A DNA stretch of 12,531 bases. Source: Eubacterium sp. CAG:841 (GTDB lineage: Bacteria > Bacillota > Clostridia > Oscillospirales > CAG-272). Each line of letters starts with the position of its first letter. Position 1 is the first letter of the stretch. The notes beneath the pieces were generated by a model that searched no databases, had not been told where the DNA came from, and saw nothing but the letters and a program-made list of their open reading frames with translations. The translations under genes and the position numbers were made by a program. The DNA is taken from assembly GCA_000437375.1 (NCBI GenBank), contig FR898234.1, forward strand, positions 68,394-80,924, written 5' to 3'. Of the stretch, positions 1-6,052 are shown piece by piece.

Positions 1-15
1 CTGTATTTAACTCTT

Positions 16-822
16 TTAGGCATTAACATTTTTATCGCCTCCGTCTCTGTGCTGCTGTCTGGGAGCACGATTGCTTCCCGCGAAGTTCGGCTTGCGATCA
101 CCGTTTCTGCGATCTCCGCCCTTGCGGTCGCCTCTGTCGTTTCTTCTGCCATCGCGGGATCTTTCGGAAGGAACATAACCCTTAGCCATCTTGTCTGCAA
201 GGATTTCGCCCTTGTAGATCCAGCACTTAATGCCTATCTTGCCGTAGGTTGTGTTTGCTTCTGCAAAACCGTAGTCAATGTCAGCACGAATCGTCTGAAG
301 CGGAATCGTACCTTCGTGGTAGTGCTCGGTTCTTGCGATTTCGGCGCCGTTAAGACGTCCGCCGCAGGAAATCTTTATTCCCTTTGCACCGAGTCTCATC
401 GTTCTGCCGATAGCCTGTTTCATGGCACGACGGAACGCAATTCTCTTTTCGAGCTGTGCTGCGATGCTTTCGGCAACAAGCTGAGCGTCGAGGTCGGGAG
501 ATTTAACCTCCGCAACGTTGACGAGAGCAGGCTTGCCGACGAGCTTTTCGATTTCAAGACGGAGCTTTTCGATTTCAGCACCGCCGCGACCGATAACAAC
601 ACCGGGCTTAGCACAGTGGATGAGAACCTTTACGTTCTGGGGCGTACGCTCGATTTCTATCTTCGGAACGCCTGCGGAGTAAAGCTTCTCTTTGAGATAC
701 TTTCTCAGTTTGTAGTCAGATACGAGCGTGTCGCCGAATGTTTTATCATCTGCGAACCATCTCGAATCCCAATCTTTGATTACGCCGACACGGAGACCGT
801 GCGGATTAACTTTCTGACCCAT
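16..822 (-). CDS. rpsC: 30S ribosomal protein S3
   Basis: S3 is a small-subunit protein at the mRNA entry channel and binds 16S rRNA in the head of the 30S particle. The 268-residue product opens with MGQKVNPHGLR, the family signature. A type-2 KH domain carries VIGRGG at about residues 76-81, and the C-terminal S3 domain has CGGRLNGAEIAR from about 153. The ATG at 820-822 has a GGAGG Shine-Dalgarno at 830-834, 7 nt upstream; the TAA stop is at 16-18. The start lies 17 nt after rplV, as expected in the S10 operon, and rplP should follow past the left edge. The core ends at GEIL (about 205-208). It is followed by a 60-residue Arg/Asp/Gly/Asn-rich tail that makes the protein about 40-50 residues longer than a typical S3. 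Confidence 0.98.
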   Translation of the reverse strand: MGQKVNPHGLRVGVIKDWDSRWFADDKTFGDTLVSDYKLRKYLKEKLYSAGVPKIEIERTPQNVKVLIHCAKPGVVIGRGGAEIEKLRLEIEKLVGKPALVNVAEVKSPDLDAQLVAESIAAQLEKRIAFRRAMKQAIGRTMRLGAKGIKISCGGRLNGAEIARTEHYHEGTIPLQTIRADIDYGFAEANTTYGKIGIKCWIYKGEILADKMAKGYVPSERSRDGRRNDRGDRKGGDRRNGDRKPNFAGSNRAPRQQHRDGGDKNVNA

Positions 823-839
823 TTTTCGTCCTCCCTCTC

Positions 840-1175
840 TTAAGCTCTTTCCTTCACAGCGATCGTAACGTGGGACGATCTCTTGAGGAGTCTGTCTGCG
901 CTGCCCTTAGCACGCGGAAGAAGTCTCTTGAGCGTGGGGCCGGGGCAAACGAAGCATTCGGATACATAAAGCTTGCTTGTGTCCATGCCGAAATTATTTT
1001 CAGCATTTGCAACTGCGCTCTTAAGCAGCTTTATAAGGTATTCGCTTGCCGACTTGGGAGTGTTTTTGAGTATTGCCATTGCGGTTCCCGCATCCTTACC
1101 TCTGATAAGGTCAAGCACTATCTGTACTTTGCGCGGGGAAATTCTGGCATATTTAAGATATGCTCTTGCTTCCAT
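840..1175 (-). CDS. rplV: 50S ribosomal protein L22
   Basis: L22 binds 23S rRNA, and its beta-hairpin lines the peptide exit tunnel. The 111-residue product has the expected length and the conserved start (M)EARAYLKYARISPRKV. Its C-terminal part contains GPTLKRLLPRAKGSA and then SSHVTIAV, matching the tunnel-loop region of the family with no insertion. The ATG at 1173-1175 is preceded by AGGAGG at 1187-1192, 11 nt away, and TAA lies at 840-842. It sits between rpsS (29 nt upstream) and rpsC (17 nt downstream), in standard S10-operon order and presumably on the same transcript. Confidence 0.98.
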   Translation of the reverse strand: MEARAYLKYARISPRKVQIVLDLIRGKDAGTAMAILKNTPKSASEYLIKLLKSAVANAENNFGMDTSKLYVSECFVCPGPTLKRLLPRAKGSADRLLKRSSHVTIAVKERA

Positions 1176-1204
1176 AATAACTTATTCCTCCTTAGCTCGG
1201 TACA

Positions 1205-1480
1205 TTAGGTGTTTGATGTTTTCGAACCGGAATGTCCGCGGAAGGTACGGGTGGGAGCGAACTCGCCGAGGCGATGTCCTACCATGTCCTCCGTCACATA
1301 AACCGGAACGTGTTTTCTTCCGTCGTGAACAGCTATTGTGTGTCCAACGAATTCAGGGAAGATAACGGAAGCACGCGACCAGGTTTTAACGACCTTTTTC
1401 TCTCCGGCTTTATTCATGGCTTCAACTCTGGAATAAAGCTTTTCTTCAACGAAAGGTCCTTTTTTCAAGCTTCTGCTCAT
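1205..1480 (-). CDS. rpsS: 30S ribosomal protein S19
   Basis: S19 sits in the head of the 30S subunit near the A-site finger and pairs with S13. The 91-residue product has the family start MSRSLKKGPFVEEKL, followed by KTWSRASVIFPEFVG, HTIAVHDGRKHVPVYV and GHRLGEFAPTRTFRGH. All are hallmark S19 segments, and the length is typical. The ATG at 1478-1480 has AGGAGG at 1489-1494, 8 nt upstream. That Shine-Dalgarno shares base 1494 with the rplB stop codon (1494-1496), so termination of rplB and initiation of rpsS are probably coupled. Confidence 0.98.
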   Translation of the reverse strand: MSRSLKKGPFVEEKLYSRVEAMNKAGEKKVVKTWSRASVIFPEFVGHTIAVHDGRKHVPVYVTEDMVGHRLGEFAPTRTFRGHSGSKTSNT

Positions 1481-1493
1481 TTCTTATGCCTCC

Positions 1494-2327
1494 TTATTTA
1501 CCGTTTCTGTGTTTTACAATGAACTTTTCGGTTCTTGCCTTCTTGTCTCTCGTCTTATAACCCATTGTAGGCTTGCCCCAAGGAGTAACGGGAGTAGGAC
1601 GACCGATAGGTGACTTACCTTCACCACCGCCGTGAGGGTGATCGCAGGGGTTCATTACAGAACCGCGTACAGTAGGACGAACGCCTCTGTGACGTGTCTT
1701 ACCTGCTTTACCGATCTTAACGTTCTCGTGGTCGATGTTAGAAACCTGACCGATTGTCGCTTTGCAATCAAGGTGAATAAGTCTTACTTCGCCGGAAGGA
1801 AGTCTTACCTGAGCCATGCCGTTTTCTTTCGCCATAAGCTGAGCTGCGCTTCCCGCACTGCGAACGAGCTGACCGCCCTTGCCTGCGTAAAGTTCAATGT
1901 TGTAGATAAATGTACCTACAGGAATCTTTTCTATGGGGAGCGTGTTGCCGGGCTTGATGTCGGCTTCTGCTCCGGAATATATCATGTCGCCATCCGTAAG
2001 ACCTACGGGAGCGATGATATACTTCTTTTCGCCGCTTTCATACTGAATGAGAGCGATATAAGCAGTGCGGTTGGGGTCATATTCAACGCCTATAACCTTT
2101 GCTGCGCCTTCAAAATAATCGCGCTTGAAGTCGACTATTCTGTATTTCTGCTTGTTGCCGCCGCCGTGATGACGAACGGTTATCTTGCCGTAGCTGTTTC
2201 TGCCGGCATGTTTTTTCTTAACCGCAAGAAGGCTCTTCTCGGGAGTGAACTTTGTGATTTCCGCAAAATCCGGAACCGTCATTCCTCTTCTGCCGGGAGT
2301 CGTAGGATTATATTTTACTGTTGCCAT
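1494..2327 (-). CDS. rplB: 50S ribosomal protein L2
   Basis: L2 is a primary 23S rRNA binder needed for subunit association and for peptidyl transferase centre assembly. The 277-residue product has the RNA-binding OB/SH3-like body (GRNSYGKITVRHHGGGNKQKYR near the N terminus is typical). The C-terminal signature is NPCDHPHGGGEGKSPIG, followed by PWGKPTMGYKTR. The functionally important His in HPHGG is present. The residue before DHPHGG is Cys, at a position that varies in the family. The ATG at 2325-2327 has AGGAGG at 2338-2343, 10 nt upstream, and TAA is at 1494-1496. It starts 18 nt after rplW ends. Confidence 0.98.
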   Translation of the reverse strand: MATVKYNPTTPGRRGMTVPDFAEITKFTPEKSLLAVKKKHAGRNSYGKITVRHHGGGNKQKYRIVDFKRDYFEGAAKVIGVEYDPNRTAYIALIQYESGEKKYIIAPVGLTDGDMIYSGAEADIKPGNTLPIEKIPVGTFIYNIELYAGKGGQLVRSAGSAAQLMAKENGMAQVRLPSGEVRLIHLDCKATIGQVSNIDHENVKIGKAGKTRHRGVRPTVRGSVMNPCDHPHGGGEGKSPIGRPTPVTPWGKPTMGYKTRDKKARTEKFIVKHRNGK

Positions 2328-2345
2328 TTTCGCTGCTCCTCCTCA

Positions 2346-2645
2346 TTAGATCATTCCGTCGAAGAATGCTATCGTCTTTGAATCCGCCGTAAGCGTAACG
2401 ATTGCTTTCTTCCATGTTCTTGTTGCACCGGGCTTGTGACCGCCGAGTGACTTCGGTTTGCTCTTTACGCTGACCGTATTAACGGATGCTACCTTAACAC
2501 CGTCAAAAACCGCTTCAACCGCACTTGCGATTTCGGGCTTTGTGGCATTGCGAAGAACTTCAAATGTGTACTTCTTCGTCTTTGTTCCGTCAAGGCTTGC
2601 TTCCGAAATGATCGGTCTGATTATAATATCATGAGCCGTTTTCAT
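2346..2645 (-). CDS. rplW: 50S ribosomal protein L23
   Basis: L23 surrounds the peptide exit site and docks signal recognition particle and trigger factor. The 99-residue product begins MKTAHDIIIRPIISEAS, contains KYTFEVLRNATKPEIASAVE, and has the conserved SVNTVSVKSKPKSLGG loop. Length is normal for bacteria. The ATG (2643-2645) overlaps the rplD stop by one base as TAATG. The Shine-Dalgarno GGAGG at 2656-2660 lies inside the 3' end of rplD, so translation is probably coupled to rplD. Confidence 0.97.
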   Translation of the reverse strand: MKTAHDIIIRPIISEASLDGTKTKKYTFEVLRNATKPEIASAVEAVFDGVKVASVNTVSVKSKPKSLGGHKPGATRTWKKAIVTLTADSKTIAFFDGMI

Positions 2646-3268
2646 TATGCATACACCTCCGTGATCTGTTCGACCGCGCCCTTAGCCATAACAAGATTGT
2701 CACAGTTAAGAATGTCGTACACATTGATTGTGTTCGCATACGCCGTCTTAACGCCGGGAATGTTTGCAAGGCTGCGGACTACCATATCGTTCTTTTCGGA
2801 AAGAACAACAAGTGCCTTTCCTTCAGCGCCGATAGCCTTGAGCATATTCACCATTGTCTTTGTTTTGTATTCGCTTGCCGTGATAGCGTCAACGCAAACG
2901 AATTCGCCGCCGGCTACTTTGGAAGAGAGCGCACTCTTTATAGCGAGCTGTCTTGCCTTCTTGTTCATTGCCGTACGGTAGGATCTGGGCTTCGGAGCAA
3001 ATACAACGCCGCCGTGCGTCCACTGAGGAGCACGTGTGCTGCCCTGTCTTGCTCTGCCTGTTCCCTTCTGGCGCCACGGTTTCTTACCGCCGCCGGAAAC
3101 TTCTGTTCTTGTAAGAGCAGACTGTGTACCCTGTCTTTGATTGAGAAGGTACATTCTGACCGCTGCATGAAGGATAGCTTCGTTGACTTCAACTGCGAAT
3201 ACAGAGTCGCAGAGGTCAATCGTGCCAACCTGAGCACCGGACATGTCCAAAACTTTCATTTCAGCCAT
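2645..3268 (-). CDS. rplD: 50S ribosomal protein L4
   Basis: L4 binds domain I of 23S rRNA, and its extended loop forms part of the exit-tunnel constriction. The 207-residue product contains the diagnostic loop GGGKKPWRQKGTGRARQGS, then RAPQWTHGGVVFAPKPRSY, and ends in the globular domain (KALVVLSEKNDMVVRSL, NIPGV). No change stands out in the tunnel loop. The ATG at 3266-3268 has AGGAGG at 3278-3283, 9 nt upstream. In E. coli L4 is also the autogenous repressor of its operon; whether it acts on the leader seen here is unknown. Confidence 0.98.
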   Translation of the reverse strand: MAEMKVLDMSGAQVGTIDLCDSVFAVEVNEAILHAAVRMYLLNQRQGTQSALTRTEVSGGGKKPWRQKGTGRARQGSTRAPQWTHGGVVFAPKPRSYRTAMNKKARQLAIKSALSSKVAGGEFVCVDAITASEYKTKTMVNMLKAIGAEGKALVVLSEKNDMVVRSLANIPGVKTAYANTINVYDILNCDNLVMAKGAVEQITEVYA

Positions 3269-3285
3269 TGTGTCGTTCCTCCTTC

Positions 3286-3918
3286 TCAGCCTTTAACCGT
3301 GTTGCGGACAAATACTATGCCACCCTTCGCGCCGGGTATTGCACCCTTGACTGCGATAAGGTTCTTTTCCGCATCAACACGTACTACGTTAAGGTTCTGT
3401 ACTGTAACCTGTTCGTTACCGTACTGACCAGCCATCTTTTTGTTTTTGAATATACGCGACGGAGAAGAGTTGGCGCCCATAGAACCGGGTTGACGGTGAA
3501 CAGGACCTACGCCGTGCGTCATTCTGAGTTTGTGGCAATTCCATCTCTTTATAACGCCTGAATAGCCGTGACCTTTTGTGATGCCTGTAACATCAACTCT
3601 GTCACCTGCTGCGAACGTATCGGCTGCAATGATGTCGCCTACGTTCATGTCCTTAGCGCCCTCAAGACGGAACTCCTTGAGATGCCTTTTAGCTGCAACG
3701 CCTGCTTTGGCAAAATGACCTGCCACAGGCTTTGTGAGCTTCTTGTCTGCAATGTCCTCGAAACCGAGCTGAACGCTGTCATAGCCGTCAGTTTCTGTTG
3801 TCTTCTTCTGGACGACAACACAAGGACCTGCTTCGATTACCGTGACCGGAACCACATTTCCGGCCTCGTCGAAAATCTGCGTCATGCCGATTTTCTTACC
3901 GATGATACCTTTTTTCAT
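3286..3918 (-). CDS. rplC: 50S ribosomal protein L3
   Basis: L3 is an early 23S rRNA-binding assembly protein whose loop approaches the peptidyl transferase centre. I start it at the ATG of 3916-3918, giving 210 residues beginning MKKGIIGKKIGMTQIF, because AGGAGG (3926-3931) lies 7 nt upstream. The reading frame stays open further back to 3960, but that extension (MRDGQPITKTGG) has no homology to L3 and would swallow the ribosome binding site. Family motifs include KGHGYSGVIKRW, HRQPGSMGANSSPSRIFKNK and MAGQYG. TGA stop at 3286-3288, 17 nt before rplD. The spacing from rpsJ is unusually long at 134 nt. Confidence 0.97.
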   Translation of the reverse strand: MKKGIIGKKIGMTQIFDEAGNVVPVTVIEAGPCVVVQKKTTETDGYDSVQLGFEDIADKKLTKPVAGHFAKAGVAAKRHLKEFRLEGAKDMNVGDIIAADTFAAGDRVDVTGITKGHGYSGVIKRWNCHKLRMTHGVGPVHRQPGSMGANSSPSRIFKNKKMAGQYGNEQVTVQNLNVVRVDAEKNLIAVKGAIPGAKGGIVFVRNTVKG

Positions 3919-4052
3919 TGTTTTTCCTCCTGTTTTGGTTATTGGTTGACCATCACGCAAGTTGAGCGGGTCAACGTGACCGCGGCATATATATTAAGGA
4001 AGATTGTTCCCGCATCTATGCCAATTGAAATTGATCAGACCGTTTGTGTGGA
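3919..4052 (-). other. 134-nt rpsJ-rplC spacer with an inverted repeat
   Basis: This is the only long intergenic gap inside the S10 operon. No credible ORF fills it. An inverted repeat GTTGACC (3945-3951) and GGTCAAC (3969-3975) forms a 7-bp stem with a 17-nt loop just upstream of the rplC ribosome binding site (3926-3931). There is no T-tract after it on the minus strand, so it is not an intrinsic terminator. An AT-rich ATATATA patch near 3987-3993 could be mistaken for a -10 box, but no properly spaced -35 was found. Confidence 0.45.
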
Positions 4053-4364
4053 TTAAAGTTTGATTTCAATTTCAACGCCGGCCGGAAGTTCAAGACCCGT
4101 AAGAGCTTCAATTGTTTTCTGCGACGGCTTGATTACGTCGATCAGTCTCTTGTGGGTTCTGATTTCGAACTGCTCTCTGCTATCCTTATATTTGTGGACC
4201 GCACGCAGTATTGTAACGATTTCCTTCTCCGTGGGGAGCGGAATGGGACCGGAAACTTCAGAGCCGTTTCTCTTTGCGGTTTCAACGATCTTCTTCGCTG
4301 CGGCGTCGATCAGAGTGTGATCGTAGCTTTTGAGTCTGATTCGGATTTTTTCGCTTGTTGCCAC
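4053..4364 (-). CDS. rpsJ: 30S ribosomal protein S10
   Basis: S10 (NusE) is a head protein of the 30S subunit and also a partner of NusB and NusG in transcription antitermination. The 103-residue product has the canonical sequence (M)ATSEKIRIRLKSYDH, GPIPLPTEKEIVTILRA, HKYKDSREQFEIRTHKRL and a hydrophobic end. It starts with GTG (minus strand 4364-4362), supported by AGGAGG at 4375-4380, 10 nt upstream. TAA at 4053-4055. It is the first gene of the S10 operon and is preceded by a long structured leader rather than by tuf, which precedes it in many other genomes. Confidence 0.98.
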   Translation of the reverse strand: MATSEKIRIRLKSYDHTLIDAAAKKIVETAKRNGSEVSGPIPLPTEKEIVTILRAVHKYKDSREQFEIRTHKRLIDVIKPSQKTIEALTGLELPAGVEIEIKL

Positions 4365-4657
4365 TTTGTTTTTGCCTCCTGTTTAAGATTTTTTAAGTAG
4401 GCGGCGGCGCTTTTCTCAGCGCCTCAGCTTTACGGAACACTCTGCCGGGCGTTTCCACGCCCTCTAAATAAAAACCGGAAATTTTTCCGGCGGCAAATGT
4501 GCTTCTTTCATCGGATTGACACCGCACGCGGTGCAATATCCAAAAACACTTACGAGATTCCAAAAGCTCTCGCCCGGTTCAATGTCGGACATACTCTGCG
4601 GAAATTACCCGTGAAAACACGGCAACCTCCCGCTTCATCGCACATCAAGCTTTTTTA
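4365..4657 (-). ncRNA. Candidate structured mRNA leader of the S10 operon
   Basis: About 290 nt separate the likely minus-strand start site (near 4657) from rpsJ, with no credible ORF. In transcript order, a compound hairpin comes first: an outer helix pairs GCGGGA (4633-4628) with 4603-4598 (one G-U). Inside it CCGTG (4622-4618), loop TTTT, pairs with CACGG (4613-4609); purine-rich bulges lie on both sides. A GC-rich hairpin with arms CACCGC and GCGGTG follows near 4532-4519, then the terminator-like hairpin at 4490-4466. Two more hairpins come next: ACGCCC at 4457-4462 with GGGCGT at 4447-4452 (loop GGAA in the RNA), and a 6-bp stem at 4423-4406. Such an array resembles r-protein leaders that control their operon, but I cannot assign it to a named RNA family. 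Confidence 0.5.
4466..4490 (-). terminator. Intrinsic-terminator-like hairpin in the S10 leader (putative attenuator)
   Basis: On the minus strand CCGGAAA (4490-4484) pairs with TTTCCGG (4481-4475), followed at once by TTTTT (4474-4470), A and TTT. This is the shape of a factor-independent terminator. No minus-strand gene lies upstream that it could end; the only upstream transcription in this direction comes from the putative S10 promoters about 170-260 nt away. It is therefore best read as an attenuator between promoter and rpsJ. The stem is short and the loop tight, so strength is uncertain. Confidence 0.5.
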
Positions 4658-4663
4658 TTTTAC

Positions 4664-4669
4664 ATTATA
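4664..4669 (-). promoter_or_regulatory. Putative S10-operon promoter, -10 box
   Basis: Minus-strand TATAAT (4669-4664), directly preceded by TG, sits in an AT-rich tract with several A-runs upstream, as is common for strong ribosomal promoters. No good -35 hexamer is found at 16-18 nt spacing. The predicted start near 4657 gives the long leader described separately. Confidence 0.45.
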
Positions 4670-4756
4670 CATTGTTTTTTTGCAATACTTTTTTGAAAAA
4701 TCTCCAAAAAAATGTGCAGAGAAAATCAGAGAAATTTTAAGTGTTTTTTTGTGCAG

Positions 4757-4762
4757 ATTATA
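4757..4762 (-). promoter_or_regulatory. Second putative S10-operon -10 box
   Basis: Another perfect minus-strand TATAAT (4762-4757) lies 93 bp further upstream, again preceded by TG. A TTGAAA at 4782-4777 is only 14 nt away, too close for an ordinary -35. It may be a distal start for the S10 operon or chance in AT-rich DNA. Confidence 0.3.
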
Positions 4763-4809
4763 CAAATAACTTATTTTTTCAAAATTACTGTGGATTTTCG
4801 GTCTTATTA

Positions 4810-4818
4810 TGGTATAAT
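4810..4818 (+). promoter_or_regulatory. Extended -10 promoter for the TSCPD-amidohydrolase operon
   Basis: TGGTATAAT at 4810-4818 is a perfect TATAAT with the extended TGn motif. No recognisable -35 lies at 17 nt, which extended -10 promoters can do without. Start of transcription is predicted near 4825, giving a leader of under 30 nt before the ATG at 4853. This promoter diverges from those of the S10 operon. Confidence 0.6.
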
Positions 4819-4852
4819 TTATTGGAATTAAGTTAAAAAAGAAGGTTTTTAT

Positions 4853-5107
4853 ATGACAAAAACGCTTGATTACAAAACCCACGGCACATGTTCAAGAATG
4901 ATACATGTTGAAATAGAAGACGGCATAGTTCGCGATGTAAAATTCACAGGCGGCTGCAACGGTAATACTCAGGGCATTGCAAAGCTTGTAGTAGGCAGAA
5001 AAGCCGACGAAGTTGTAAAGCTTCTTCGCGGAACCGACTGCGGCGGCAGAGGAACATCCTGTCCTGACCAGCTTGCAAAAGCCATAGAAGAGGCAATGAA
5101 AAACTGA
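4853..5107 (+). CDS. TSCPD-domain protein, stand-alone (TIGR03905-like)
   Basis: The 84-residue protein matches the TSCPD domain, named for the motif seen here as GTSCPDQL (67-74). The domain usually occurs at the C terminus of B12-dependent (class II) ribonucleotide reductases; small stand-alone versions of unknown function occur in Clostridia. Four Cys residues (13, 35, 63, 70) in CSRM, GGCNGN, DCGG and SCPD settings suggest a metal site, which is inference. The ATG at 4853 has GAAGG at 4841-4845, 7 nt upstream, and an extended -10 promoter just before. TGA at 5105-5107 is one base from the ATG of the next gene (TGAAATG), so the two are translationally coupled. The specific role is unknown. 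Confidence 0.85.
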   Translation: MTKTLDYKTHGTCSRMIHVEIEDGIVRDVKFTGGCNGNTQGIAKLVVGRKADEVVKLLRGTDCGGRGTSCPDQLAKAIEEAMKN

Positions 5108-5108
5108 A

Positions 5109-5915
5109 ATGCTTATAGACACACATACGCACTGCTTCCCCGACGCGCTTGCTCCGAAAGCGATAAACGTTCTGTCCGGCGGAAGCAAACAGCTTGCACA
5201 TACCGACGGCACTCTTTCGGGGCTTATATCGTCGATGAATGAATACGGAGTTGACAAAAGCTTTGTGCTTAACATTGCGACAAATCCCCGTCAGCAGGAA
5301 AACGTAAATAAGTTTGCCGCCGCAATAAATAATTATAAAGGAAGAATTATTTCGTTCGGATCCATAAATCCAGATTGTCCGGACAAGAAAGCTGCCGCAA
5401 AAGAAATAAAAGAACTTGGGCTTTACGGCGTCAAACTTCATCCCGACTTTATGGGACATAATTTTGACGACGACGCTTTTTCCGAAGTTCTTTCAGCCTG
5501 TGCTGAATATGATCTGACAGTGATTATTCATGCCGGACTTGATTTTGTTTCGCTCGATCACGTCCATGCAACTCCGGAAATGATAGCTTCCGTGTGCGAC
5601 AGATTCCCTTCTCTGCGTCTTGTCTGTGCGCATCTCGGCGCAAACTTTATGTACGAAAAATCGGCAGAACTTCTGTCAAAGAAAAACATATGGATAGATA
5701 CAGCCTATTCTTCACACGTAAGCGATATTGAAGGAGCAAAAAAAGTCTTTTCCGCATTTGACGGCGACAGAATAATGTTCGCAACCGACTCTCCTTGGGA
5801 AACGCCCGCAGATACAATGGCTTTTATAGACAAACTTGAACTTTCATCGGAACAGAAAGAAAAGCTGTTTTATAAAAATGCCGAAAATCTGATAAAGCTT
5901 TCCGAAAACAAATAA
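5109..5915 (+). CDS. Amidohydrolase-family metal-dependent hydrolase (amidohydrolase 2 type)
   Basis: A predicted cytosolic TIM-barrel hydrolase or decarboxylase of 268 residues in the amidohydrolase superfamily. Metal-site candidates occur in the expected order: the N-terminal HxH motif (DTHTH, H6 and H8), GVKLHP (K109, H111), VIIHAG (H141), CAHLG (H175) and FATDSPW (D227). No signal peptide or membrane segment is seen. Length fits the short bacterial members of amidohydrolase 2. The start at 5109 lies one base after the upstream TGA. Its nearest Shine-Dalgarno-like sequence (AAGAGG, 5088-5093) is 15 nt away, so translation probably depends on the upstream TSCPD gene. The substrate cannot be read from sequence. 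TAA at 5913-5915. Confidence 0.88.
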   Translation: MLIDTHTHCFPDALAPKAINVLSGGSKQLAHTDGTLSGLISSMNEYGVDKSFVLNIATNPRQQENVNKFAAAINNYKGRIISFGSINPDCPDKKAAAKEIKELGLYGVKLHPDFMGHNFDDDAFSEVLSACAEYDLTVIIHAGLDFVSLDHVHATPEMIASVCDRFPSLRLVCAHLGANFMYEKSAELLSKKNIWIDTAYSSHVSDIEGAKKVFSAFDGDRIMFATDSPWETPADTMAFIDKLELSSEQKEKLFYKNAENLIKLSENK

Positions 5916-5931
5916 ATCCCGCAAGGGATTT
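5914..5931 (+). other. Hairpin between amidohydrolase stop and tRNA
   Basis: AAATCCC (5914-5920) and GGGATTT (5925-5931) form a perfect 7-bp stem capped by a GCAA tetraloop of the GNRA type. It overlaps the stop codon and ends 5 nt before the tRNA. There is no T-tract, so it is not an intrinsic terminator; it may protect the mRNA 3' end or mark a processing site. Confidence 0.6.
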
Positions 5932-5936
5932 CATAT

Positions 5937-6013
5937 CTGCCCTTAGCGCAATTGGATAGAGTATCAGATTCCGATTCTGACGGTTGGGGGTTCGAATCCC
6001 CCAGGGCAGGCCA
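5937..6013 (+). tRNA. tRNA-Arg (anticodon CCG)
   Basis: A 77-nt cloverleaf with encoded CCA (6011-6013). The acceptor stem CTGCCCT (5937-5943) pairs fully with AGGGCAG (6003-6009); the discriminator is G6010. The anticodon stem TCAGA/TCTGA holds loop TTCCGAT with anticodon CCG at 5971-5973, reading CGG. The variable loop is 5 nt, and the T arm GGGGG-TTCGAAT-CCCCC is perfect. A20 (5956) and C35 are arginine identity elements. The D stem is imperfect: G12 faces A23 and G10 faces T25. A C1-G72 first pair is also less usual than G1-C72. The gene lies 21 nt after the amidohydrolase stop in the same direction, so it may be cut from a joint transcript; no convincing separate promoter was found. Confidence 0.93.
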
Positions 6014-6052
6014 AAAGGAAAAGGACACCGTCGGTGTCCTTTTCCTTTTGGC
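6010..6052 (+). terminator. Terminator overlapping the tRNA 3' end
   Basis: A perfect 21-bp inverted repeat around a single central base (6031). Its core, GGACACC-GTC-GGTGTCC, is followed by TTTTCCTTTT and preceded by AAAAGGAAAA, giving an intrinsic terminator that could work in either direction. The outer arm starts at the tRNA discriminator base and includes the encoded CCA (6011-6013). In an unprocessed transcript the tRNA 3' end would thus be paired into the terminator. Confidence 0.85.

Noticed and set aside
49..843. 264-residue plus-strand ORF opposite rpsC
   Set aside because: It is fully antisense to a well-supported ribosomal protein gene, has no recognisable domain, and reflects the codon bias of rpsC.
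3919..3960. N-terminal extension of L3 to 3960
   Set aside because: It removes the AGGAGG site from the leader position and adds residues not found in L3.
4655..4882. Minus-strand 75-residue ORF in the AT-rich divergent region
   Set aside because: Low-complexity, K/F/I/N-rich product with no ribosome binding site, lying across promoters of both operons.
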